From Monoplex corrugatus (lineage: Eukaryota > Mollusca > Gastropoda > Littorinimorpha > Ranellidae), in contig JAPXFY010000026.1 in assembly GCA_030674185.1 (NCBI GenBank), forward strand, positions 49,340,246 through 49,404,245: a DNA stretch of 64,000 nucleotides, given 5' to 3'. A program made the position numbers and the translations under genes. Below the pieces are notes generated by a model. That model was not told the origin of the DNA, ran no database searches, and worked only from the letters and a program-made list of their open reading frames with translations. Below are positions 28,684-37,504 of this stretch, piece after piece. How positions within the stretch are numbered: position 1 is the first letter of the stretch; each line of letters begins with the position of its first letter.

Positions 28684-31600
28684 ATGCAGTCTATAGTCCA
28701 TTGGAACATACGAGGTGTCTACGCCAATCTAGAGGAGCTGCAGCTTACTTTGCCGTGACCTGCAGCCTGCTATAGTGGCTTTGCAAGAAAGATTAATAGG
28801 CGAAGGAAAGAGTTTTTCATTAATGAATTTCAACATTGTTTCCAAACCAGCACAACCTAAAAATGGAGGAGTAACGGGTGGAGTATGTTTGCTGCTACAT
28901 AGGTCTGTTTTGTTTAGTTCTATTAATCTGAACACCAGTTTGCAAGCAGTGGCGGCAAGAGTATCTCTAAACAAAACATTAGCCATTTGCTCTGTGTTCC
29001 TCCATCTGTTGCTGTTACAAAAGAAGAACTCGTTGATTTGATTGAGGAACTTCCCAAACCTTTTCTGTTGCTCGGCGATTTGAATGGCCATTCCCCACTT
29101 TGGGGTAGTGAAGATACTTCAGTGCGAGGTCTCTTGCTTGAAGATGTCTTCTCCGATTTAAATTTATGCTGTTTAAACGATGGTTCTCCGACATATATCC
29201 ATCCTGCAAAAGGTACACTTTCTTGTTTGGATTTTTCAGTGTTGATGCTTCGCTGGTTTTGGACTTGAGTGGAAAGTTCTGGATGATCTCCATGGAAGTG
29301 ATCATCTTCCAGTTGTCTTAACAAATCCAAAGGTTAGACTCGAGTCTCTACCGGAGCGCTTTGTTTTTCGTAGGTCTGACTGGGATTTGTTGGAGAGGGC
29401 TGTCCTGAGTGATTTGGAGGAAGAAAGGGTCCTGCAGACTGATGATCCAGTAAACACTCTGACGCAGATCATCATGAGCTGTGCCAAACGAGCAGTTCCC
29501 ACACATCAAAGAAAGCGCACATGCCTAAAACTCCATGGTTTACTGTAGAATGTAAACGGATAAAACAAGAACGCAAGAAAGCTCAACGTCGCGTGTTTCA
29601 AAGTCCATCGGCGGATAATGTTCGAGCTCATCAAAAACTACGAGCAAAGTCAAGATACACTAAAAAACCAGTCCTGGAGAAACTTCTGCTCGAACTGACA
29701 TCCCGAACTCCTAAAAAGAAAGTTGGAAAATTATCAAACAAATTAAAGGGAAAAACACCTGTCCCTTTGTTTACCATCTGAAAGTGCCAGATTGTCTGAT
29801 TACTGACAGAAAAGCCATCTCTAACATGTTGGCGTCTACCATCGAAAAGAACTCTTCCGCAGCAAATAAATCGGCGGTCTTCCGGAAACACAAATCGGTG
29901 AAAGAAAAAAGAGCTTGTAACTTCGTCTCTGATAACACAGAAGAGTACAATCTTCCACTGACATTAGGAGAATTCAAAGACGCTCTTGTGACTTGCTCTG
30001 ACTCTTCTCCTGCTTGGATGAAGTTCATTATCAACTTGTGAAGCATCTCCCGGAAAGGTTTGGACATTCTGTTGAAAGTGTACAATTACATATGGACGAC
30101 AGGATTCTTTCCTGCCTCATGGCGGAAAGCCCTGATCGTCCCTATACCTAAACCTGGAAAGGATGTATCTAATCCATCCAATTACGGCCGAATAGCCCTA
30201 ACCAGTTGTCTGTGCAAAGTGATGGAGAAAATGGTCAATAAGAGACTGATGTGGAAACTGGAGAATGACGTCATCTTGGCCAAAGAACAATGCGGTTTTT
30301 GCAAGCACCATTCCACAGTAGATCATTTAATTCGTCTTGAAACAACCATCCGTAATGCATTTCTGCAGAAACAGCATGTAGTGGCTATCTTCTTTGATTT
30401 AGAGAAAGCCTATGACACCACTTGGAAATCAGGAATTCTTATGGATGTACACGAATTGGGTTTTAGGGGTCACCTACCTACATTTATCCAAAAATTTTTG
30501 ACCGATAGGCAGTTTTAAGTGCGGGTTGTACTACTCTGTCGGACATCCATGGGCAAGAGCTGGGTGTACCACAAGAGAGGATTCTCTCTCCTGCGCTGTT
30601 CAGTTTCAAGATCAACAACATAGTCAAATCAGTACAGCAGGGCTCGGACTGCTCCCTGTTTGTGGACGATTTTGCAGTTTACACAAGTGGAAGCTTCTAT
30701 GCAGCGTTCAGCGACGGCTGCAGTTGTGTGTAGATAAGATCCAGCAGTGGGCAGAGACAAACGGCTTTACCTTTTCCGCAACCAAAACACAGTGTATTCA
30801 CTTCATAACCTGCGAGAATTCTTTGCTGCTCCAGAAATTCGTCTGGGAAAGTGCATCATTCCAGCTGTAAAAGAAGCTAAATTTTGGGCTTGATTTTTGA
30901 TGAAAAGTTGAACTTTCTCAGTCATATCCAACATCGAAAAACATCGTGCCTGAAAGCTCTGAATGTTCTTCGAGTTGTAGCTCATACAGACTGGGGTGCC
31001 GACAAGAAAACGTTACTACACCTGTACAGACCTTTAATTCGCTCTAAACTGGACTATGGCTGTGTAGTATATGGGTCTGCTAGAACGTCGTATCTAAAGG
31101 CACTTGATCCCATTCACCATCAAGGGCTGCGCCTATGTCTTGGTGCATTCAGAACAACTCCTGTGTATAGTTTGTATGCAGAGGCAGGAGAGCCCTCCCT
31201 GAGCAACCGTAGACTGAAACTAAGTTTAAATTTCTGTTTGAAACTGTTCTCTGAACCGGAAAACCCAGCTACGACTGTCTTCAACCCCAGATTTGAAAGT
31301 GACTTTGAAAAACATCCAAAAGTGACTCCTCCTTTGGGGCTATGTATCCGTCCCCATTTGGAAAAGGCAGATATAAATTTAGCAGTTGTTAACGACTTCT
31401 CCAAGTTTCCAGATAGTCCACCATGGACGTTGAAAACACCGAAGGTTTGTTTTGATCTTGCTTCCTTCCGTGAAGACAATACCAGTGCACTGGCGTACAA
31501 ATCGTTTTATGCAGAACTGTGTGAAAAATCTCCATCATCCCGCAGAATCTTCACTGATGGATCCAAGTATGATGAAGGTGTGGCTGCCGCTGCCTTCTGC

Positions 31601-32346
31601 TCCGAGATTCCCAATGGAGCATTTTCAAAACGTATTCCATCTGACAGTTCGGTTTACACTGCTGAACTGACTGCTCTGGTTTTAGCACTAAAAATGGTGT
31701 CCCAATCCAAACACAAAGAGTTTCTCATTTTTTCTGACTCCCTTTCTGCTTTGCAGGCAATCGCTTGCCGAAACATTAGTCACCCTGAACTTGTGAAGTT
31801 CTTTGAACTGTATTCTCCTCTAGCAAATGACGGTTACGAGATTGTTTTTGCCTGGATTCCTGGCCATATTGGTATTGGAGGCAATGAAAAGGCTGATTAC
31901 CTGGTCAAGAAGGCTACAATTGCAAAGATGTTATGTCCGTGATCCCTTACACAGATGTCAAATCGAAAGTAGAGTTTCGTAAGAAATCTGTGGCAGGAGA
32001 ATTGGAATAAACAGACAGATAACAAACTCTTTCAGATCCGCCCTAACCTGACAGAAATTCTCCCATCTGCTGCAGGAAACCGTAAGAAAGAGACATAGCT
32101 ATGTAGATTACGCACGGGTCACACATCCTACACTCACTCGTACCTTTTGAAAAATGAAGAAGCACCATGGTGTATACCGTGTGATGAGCCTTTGAGCATC
32201 CAATACCTCCTCCTCGATTGCTGGGACTTGTACGATGTGAGACAAAAGCACTACACAGCAGATTCCTTAAAGGAGCTCTTCCGAGACGTCCCTCCTGATG
32301 CAATATTCCAGTTTTTACAAGAGATCAATAGATTTCACTTGATGTA
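28684..32346 (+). pseudogene. I-type LINE ORF2 (EN-RT-RNase H-CCHC)
   Basis: Begins SIVHWNIRGVYANLEEL (APE endonuclease start). The endonuclease continues with PAIVALQE, FLLLGDLNGHSPLWGSED (about 29067) and DGSPTYIHPAKGTLSCLDFS (about 29179). RT follows with KALIVPIPKPGKD (about 30127), FFDLEKAYDTTW (about 30391), and FVDDFAVYTSG (about 30660), and a thumb. RNase H (about 31545-31925) has all expected acidic positions visible: FTDGSKYDEG, YTAELTALVL, FSDSLSALQA and WIPGHIGIGGNEKADYL. The C-terminal knuckle is CIPCDEPLSIQYLLLDC, where the usual His is Tyr (intact H in the 14957 and 22841 copies). A long open frame covers the thumb and RNase H (30884-31942), but frameshifts near 28757, 29270, 30035, 30520, 30880 and 31935 destroy the whole. 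Confidence 0.9.
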
Positions 32347-32514
32347 ATTTTACGTTTTCCTTTAATGGCGTTTTAGATTTGCAAGGTTGACGGTGAGCAT
32401 GGTTTTTATCTGTTTATCTTAACGGGTTGTTCTTTTCTTTTTGACGTGGTGTTAGCCCTGATATGGCTCTAGTGGTCGGCTGGGCTATAAGCAATATGAA
32501 TTGAATTGAATTGA
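32347..32514 (+). other. I-LINE 3' UTR, the tail found dispersed in the window
   Basis: Landmarks: 'ttttagatttgcaaggttga', CGGTGAGCATGGTTTTTA, 'tttatcttaacgggttgttc', TTTTTGACGTGGTGTTAGCC, CTGATATGGCTCTAGTGGTC, GGCTGGGCTATAAGCAATAT, GAATTGAATTGAATTG. This 3' end, in whole or in part, is the sequence repeated as solo insertions throughout the window, so it probably contains the site the element's RT recognises. The last bases form a 5-bp microsatellite (GAATT)n, or (GAACT)n in other copies. Confidence 0.85.
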
Positions 32515-32558
32515 CTTGCTGGTCCATTCACTAGTATATGTCCGATAAAGTCTTGCAT

Positions 32559-32563
32559 ATTTT

Positions 32564-32594
<31 letters not shown>

Positions 32595-33699
32595 GTCCCG
32601 TAGTCTGGTTGACCGTTGGGGCACCACTGAAGATTTTGGAACCAACTTCTTCCACTCCTCACGGTCCTCACCTTTCCGCGGAATGATATTCCATTCAAGG
32701 CCAGTCCACTATCTGATATTGTCTTCCTATCTTTTTCTCTGTCTGCCTCTTCGTCTCCCTCTCTGAACTGTTCCCTGCAAGACGGTCTTGGCCAGTCCAG
32801 ATGATCGTGTGACATGCCCGTACCACCTCAGTTTGCGTCTTTTCACTGAGGTCAGGAGGTCTTCATACGGCCCGATGGCGTGTTCGATTCGGGTTTTCAC
32901 TTCCTTATTGGTTATATGATCTTTGTACGAGATACCAAGGAGTTTGCGGAAGCATCTCATCTCCATTGCCTGTATCCTTCTTTCAATGTCAGCTGTTATG
33001 GTCCATGTTTCGCATGCATACAAAAATATTGACATGACCAGGGAACGCATCAGTCTGATCTTGGAGCCGATAGCGATATTCTTGTTGTTCCAGATGACTT
33101 TTAGCTTGGTCATTGCAGCTGTGGTCTGGGCAATCCTGGAAAGTACTTCGGGCTTTGATCCTTCATCTGATACTATAGCTCCCAGATATTTAAATCTATG
33201 GACGGTCTCAAGTTTCTTGTTGTCTATGGTAATGTCAGTGCTGATGCCATTGGTATTATTTGTCATCAACTGGGTTTTCTCTGCACTGATCTGCATGCCA
33301 TATGCTGTGGAGGCCTCCTCAAGATGTTTTATCAAGCTGACTAGCTCTTGCTCTTGCCCAGCTAGTCCGTCAATGTCGTCAGCAAAACGCAAGTTTGTGA
33401 TTGTTCTACCTCCGATGCTGATTGTTCCCTCGTGGTCTTCAAGTGCGTCAGCCATTATTCTCTCTAAGAAGATGTTAAAGAGAGTGGGGGAGAGCAGGCA
33501 TCCTTGGCGTACTCCAACTGTGGTTCGGAACCATTCTTCTATGTTGTTGTCATGGTAGACTGCACTGGTCGCCTTTTTGTAGAGGCATTCTATGGTTCTG
33601 ATCAGGTTGGCATTGATGTTGTACAGCCTCATGGTTGCCCACAAGGCTGCGTGCCAAACTCTGTCGAATGCCTTCTTGAAGAAGGCATTTGATTTTATC
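32559..33699 (-). mobile_element. RTE family B fragment with TSD
   Basis: Minus-strand, 5'-truncated LINE (32567-33691) with a (GAT)n tail at its 3' end (32567-32594 on the plus strand). Perfect 8-bp duplication ATTTTATC at 32559-32566 and 33692-33699, inside a D repeat. Confidence 0.9.
32590..33690 (-). pseudogene. RTE family B reverse transcriptase, C-terminal two thirds
   Basis: A frame open for about 320 codons (from 33690 to 32727), starting just before RT motif A: KAFDRVWHAALWATMRLYNI. Motif B region VGVRQGCLLSPTLFNIFLER, motif C LRFADDIDGLAG, then HRFKYLGAIVSDEGSKPEVL and the C-terminal LLGISYKDHITNKEVKTRIE and KLRWYGHVTRSSGLAKTVLQ. The FADD catalytic pair is intact. Frameshifts near 32740 precede the last part (WTGLEWNIIPRKGEDREEWK). 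No RNase H. The GISYKD/HVTRSSGLAK wording fits RTE-like elements. The endonuclease is missing, so it is inactive, but this frame is one of the better preserved. Confidence 0.85.
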
Positions 33700-34075
33700 T
33701 TAGGATTGATAATTGGGTACATGTATTAAGTGCATTTTTGGCTCTAGGGAGGTGAGATATACGGAAGCAGTTTTAGGTAATTTAAGCCCGTTTTTATGTG
33801 TGTTTTAGTGTCTTTGGTTATGTTTAAATTTGTATTCAGGTGTTTTTTTAAAAAAAATCCCTTGAACCTTAAATTGGACGGAGTGGTCAACGCCAGGGGC
33901 ATGTCCTTAGAGCATGTGAACAGAAAAGGGAACAAGCCGACGTAATATATATATATATATATATACTTAATTTTCTTTTCCTTTTTTCCTGTATTGTGTG
34001 TTTTGAAATGGTTATAACCCTGATATGGTCTACGCAGTCGGCTGGGCTTTAAACAAAAATAACAGTAACAGGTGT

Positions 34076-34168
34076 TCTTTTTCCCCCAGTCAATATGTAG
34101 TACTTTTCGAGATAATTACAGCCTTGATTCGGCTCTGCACAGTCGGCTGGGCTTTAAACAACAATAAA
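34076..34168 (+). mobile_element. D dispersed repeat, 3'-end fragment
   Basis: 'ttcgagataattacagccttg', CACAGTCGGCTGGGCTTTAA ACAACAATAAAA, immediately after the previous D copy. It could be a tandem tail duplication or a short independent insertion. Confidence 0.7.
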
Positions 34169-34430
34169 ATGATCTGTTTTGCTAGTAGACATGCACATTC
34201 TTCCCGAGTGTCTGCATGTCTGCTGTTCCTGTTTCTGTTGAATTGCAGCTGTACTGATTGTGCCCTGCGTGCGCTGCTGTCTCCAACTTACACTGTTGTG
34301 GGCAGTGTCTTACAAGTTGTGGTGTTGATACCACAGCTGATGATTTTGGTCTTCAGAGTGTCCTTGTATCTTCATTGGTCTTCCCTGGTCACAGTATTGT
34401 TGCGTCAGTTCTCTGAATAAGAGCATCTTT
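34169..34430. other. Single-copy stretch, no gene recognised
   Basis: Moderately GC-balanced DNA with one open frame (to 34420) that lacks domain features. I see no repeat landmark. Confidence 0.4.
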
Positions 34431-34605
34431 GCCAATAGATCAATAGATTTCATCTGATATGATTTTACTTATGAGAATATTTTTCTTTAAATGCATTTTA
34501 GGTTTACAATGAAAATGGTGATTTTGGCTTTGAACTGTTGTCTTTTTACTTAAACTTGGGTGTCGTCAGCTCGGCTATAAGCAATATGAACCTGAACCCG
34601 AAACT
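34431..34605 (+). mobile_element. I-LINE 3'-UTR insertion, diverged
   Basis: CAATAGATTTCATCTGATAT ... TGAACTGTTGTCTTTTTACT, then directly GTCAGCTCGGCTATAAGCAA. The middle (the GACGTGG...CTCTAG part) is missing, so this copy is internally deleted. Confidence 0.75.
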
Positions 34606-34825
34606 TTTGTCAGTTGTATCCTGTGGAAAAAAAAAAGAAAGCTGGAATTTGATCAGCAGAAACTCTGCTTGGCAAACTATAGTTCTCAGAAAGGAAGTTT
34701 CGATAATCAGTCTCGCCAGGTGATGATACAGATCTTGTACGCTTTTGGATTTGCCGTCACTATGTGAATAGACGTCAAAAGAACTTGGAACTTGACAAGC
34801 CATTTTTGGGTTGTTTGATTCCATA

Positions 34826-34877
34826 GGTATAAACACACACACTCGCACACCACACACACTCACACACCACACACACT

Positions 34878-34924
<47 letters not shown>

Positions 34925-34943
34925 CACACACACACACACGCAC

Positions 34944-34989
<46 letters not shown>

Positions 34990-34993
34990 GCGC
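34826..34993. repeat. CA/CG microsatellite
   Basis: (CA)n with CTCACACACC and CGCACACA variants, ending in about 20 bp of (CG)n (34975-34993). Confidence 0.95.
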
Positions 34994-35699
34994 AAAACAC
35001 ATGGTCAAGCCATTCTAATAATTTTTCATACATTGTCAACGAAAATCCAGAATTTGTACTTAAGATCAGTGTGACCTTGAAATTTTGGTTGAAATAAAAC
35101 TTGACGTGCACCCAGAAGAAGGGTAGGCATTTCACGACGGTGAAAACGGATTATAGAAGAGTTCCCGAGAAGGTGCTATTCATACCATTCCTCAAAAAGT
35201 GTTGATTTTTGGCAATTTTTTTAAGTCCTTGTCACCATACACCTCGAATCTTGTCTTCCAAACTTACTTATTTGCGACGCTTCATCATTTCGTATTTTTT
35301 GCCCAAATTTGTTAAAAGTTATAAGGCTGAGACAGTGTTGCTTACCAATTTTTGCCACACACACACACGTACGCACACATCTCTGGTCGATATGAAACGA
35401 TCACCCTTTCTTAAAAGTTAGAGAAGGTAAAGCAGCGAAGCAGAGGGGGTGGGCACCTTTGGCGGAACAGAGGCCGCGAGATAAGTTGAGGTCTTTTCCA
35501 CCTCACTCCCCTATATCTCGGGATTATGGGACAGCCTTTACCGTTTTATGTTTCATCTTTCCCTCCTAGTATTGACCAGCTCAAAATGCGTCCTTTCTAC
35601 TGCTGCCTTCCGCTAGCTTGGTAATGTTTGAATAATGTGTGTGGGTATTGTTTCGTGTTTTATCTTCCCCGTCCTTCTTTTATATTGACCGGAAAAGGT
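34994..35699. other. Single-copy AT-rich stretch, no gene recognised
   Basis: No convincing ORF and no family seen elsewhere, apart from a short (CA)n at 35355-35368 and a loosely shared phrase AAGCCATTCTAA that recurs near 50793. Confidence 0.4.
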
Positions 35700-36178
35700 T
35701 ACCCCCCGTTGGGAATGCCGGGGGCTTTTTCAGTATAAGTAGTATCCTCACCTTTCGGATATTCTGTGTTAGAATTTTCCTCTTTTCTGTCACTTTATTT
35801 GTTTCGCCGTGCAGTGTTAAGACGCAATTTTAGGTAATTCAGCCCAGTTTTCATATATGTTTTAGTGTACATAGTTATGCTTATATATTTGTATTCAGAT
35901 TTTTTTTTTTACTCGCCTATCTCTGGTGATAAACTGAACGGAGTAGTCGACGGTCGACGCCAAGGAATTTCCTTGCATAATGTACGCATATGCATTCATA
36001 TGTGTACTTGTTTTTCGTTCCCAGGCTGTTTTTTTCAGGTTCAAAGTGTTGAGATATATGGCTCCAATAGTCGGCTGGGCTATAAGCAGAATGAACTGAA
36101 CTGAACGGGTGTTGAGATGGTGATAGCCCTGATGTAGCTCTGCGCAGTGCGCTGGGCTTTAAACAGTAGCAGTAATGT
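35700..36178 (+). mobile_element. D dispersed repeat with I-LINE micro-insertion
   Basis: Starts CCCCCCGTTGGGAATGCCGG, TTTCAGTATAAGTAGTATCC. The section between 'gccgtgcagtgttaag' and 'acgcaattttagg' is deleted. It continues to TAATGTACGCATATGCATTC and is interrupted at 36055 by a LINE tail. The D tail resumes: GTTGAGATGGTGATAGCCCT, GTGCGCTGGGCTTTAAACAG. Confidence 0.85.
36046..36118 (+). mobile_element. 53-bp I-LINE tail micro-insertion with TSD
   Basis: Bases 36056-36108 (ATATGGCTCCAATAGTCGGC ... GAACTGAACTGAACGG) lie between perfect 10-bp copies of GTGTTGAGAT at 36046-36055 and 36109-36118. Confidence 0.92.
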
Positions 36179-36242
36179 CTTGCACCTTAGCTCATATTTT
36201 GTCATACTGCTTCATTCACCTTAGTTTTCCATTAAGCTTCGC

Positions 36243-36718
36243 ATAATTTCTGCGCACTATTAATGCCTGTCAATAAACATCAAAAAGAGAGTTCTTGAAT
36301 GTTATATAGAATTGATACTGTTGTATGGTTGTGAGGCGTGGACAGTCAACACACAAAGCCAGAATAAGATTGAGGCAGCCGAAATGTTTCTAAGAAGAGT
36401 GTTGAGAGTTCCATGGACAGCAAAAAAAACAAAGAGACACTCTTGAAGGAGGCACACACAAGATCATTGATTAAGAAGATCATGAAAAGACAAACAACAT
36501 TTATAGGACATATGAGGAGAGCGGAATTAGAGCACCTGGTCACAAAGGGAAAGCTGGAGGAAAAGAGAACACCGGGTAGATCCAGGGAGATAATATTAGA
36601 CGGACTTGCAGGGTGACTGAAGACAGATAGGGTGGGAGATGTACTTGAAGCGACAGGGGATAGATTCGTGTGGAGGGCCATGTCGCCAGCGCCATGCGGT
36701 AGGGCACATGATGATGAT
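36243..36718 (+). mobile_element. RTE family B 3'-end fragment
   Basis: Plus-strand remnant of an RT C terminus: KRVLECYIELILLYGCEAWT, NKIEAAEMFLRRVLRVPWTA, then in a shifted frame RRAELEHLVTKGKLEEKRTP. It ends in GATGATGATG. Nearly the same protein segment occurs on the minus strand at 54998-55565, so the two are copies of one family. Several frameshifts. Confidence 0.75.
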
Positions 36719-36869
36719 GTTTTATAATAGGGTTCATGTATTACATGCATTTTCAGTTCTAAGGAAATGTGAATGGCTTAATGGTAATTGTAAGTACTAT
36801 AAGTCAGTTTTTAATGTATGTTTGTGTTCACTTATGTTTATGCATTTGCATAGAGATTGAAAAAAAAAA

Positions 36870-37015
36870 TCGCATTTGAGATGTGCAAGGTTGACAGTGA
36901 GAATGGTTTTTAAGTGTTGTCTTTTATCTTAACGGGTTGTTCTTTTCTGTTTGACGTGGTGTTAGCCCTGATATGGCTCTAATGGTCGGCTGGGCTATAA
37001 GCAATATGAAATGAA
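36870..37015 (+). mobile_element. I-LINE tail insertion in a D repeat
   Basis: TCGCATTTGAGATGTGCAAG through TTGACGTGGTGTTAGCCCTG to GGCTATAAGCAATATGAAAT. The A-rich flanks (AAAAAAAAAT left, AAAATAATAAAAAAG right) blur any duplication. Confidence 0.8.
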
Positions 37016-37504
37016 AATAATAAAAAAGAACTCTCCTTGGTGATGAACTGGGCGGTAGGGCTAACGCCAGGGGCATATCCCTAGACTATTTTGCGTGAAT
37101 GCAACATGTGTGCTTAATCTCCCCCCCCCCCCCCCCCCCCCCAGGGTCGCAGATGTGTTTAGATTTGTGTTTCGGTTGAGATTGTTCTGAACGGGCGGCT
37201 GGGCTTCAGACATTTTTAATAGTGATGATATTTGAAAAAGATGTCTCTGGGTGTGCCTGTCTGTTTATGTGCCTGTTGAAAACGGTTTGCTAGGAAGATT
37301 TTCTCAGCTGTTTCTGGATGGATCTTTACCAAACATCAGTCGAAGATTTCACCTGATCTGATTTAAGTCTCTTTTTCTTTATTCATATTTAGGATTCGCA
37401 AGGTTGACGGTGAGCATGGTTTTTAACTGTTGTGTTTTATCTTGACGTTTTTTGCTTTTTTTTTGTTTTGTTTTTTGTTTTGACGTGGTGTTAGTCCTGA
37501 TCGG

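Larger units (their letters stand above)
26906..32523 (+). mobile_element. Full-length-looking I-type LINE with TSD
   Basis: About 5.6 kb (26915-32514), bounded by a 9-bp (up to 11-bp, ambiguous) duplication CTTGCTGGT at 26906-26914 and 32515-32523. Order: 5' UTR (26915-27409), ORF1 (27410-28658, broken), ORF2 (28684-32346, broken) and 3' UTR (32347-32514) ending GGGCTATAAGCAATATGAAT and (TGAAT)n. The 5' terminus CCCCTGGACGGGACC is shared with the copy at 22841, so it is likely the true start. The combination of zinc-knuckle ORF1, APE-type endonuclease, RT and RNase H places it in the I group. From memory it is like the snail Nimbus elements, but I could not test this. Confidence 0.92.
26766..34075 (+). 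mobile_element. D dispersed repeat split by two nested LINEs
   Basis: The D sequence is in three pieces: 26766-26914 (CCCAGTGGGGATGTCGAGGG ... TTTTGCCTTGCTGGT), 32524-32566 (CCATTCACTAGTATATGTCC ... ATTTTATC) and 33700-34075 (TTAGGATTGATAATTGGGTA to CGGCTGGGCTTTAAACAAAA and ATAACAGTAACAG). The first break holds the full-length I-type LINE and the second an RTE family B fragment. The three parts follow each other without loss when placed end to end, so D was there first. Confidence 0.9.
36185..37222 (+). mobile_element. D dispersed repeat split by RTE B and an I tail
   Basis: The D pieces are about 36185-36242 (CATACTGCTTCATTCACCTT, diverged), 36722-36869 (TTCATGTATTACATGCATTT ... GTTTATGCATTTGCATAGAG) and 37016-37222 (CTCTCCTTGGTGATGAACTG ... 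TTTTGCGTGAATGCAACATG, a 22-base C run at 37121-37142, then GGCGGCTGGGCTTCAGACAT). An old copy that served as target for an RTE family B fragment and an I-LINE tail. Confidence 0.65.

Noticed and set aside
32923..33558. 211-codon plus-strand frame overlapping the RTE family B
   Set aside because: It is the antisense shadow of the minus-strand reverse transcriptase, whose FADD and RQGCLLSP motifs are convincing.
34169..34430. Possible coding exon ending at 34420
   Set aside because: Hydrophobic, no splice sites of quality and no recognisable motif, so evidence is insufficient.
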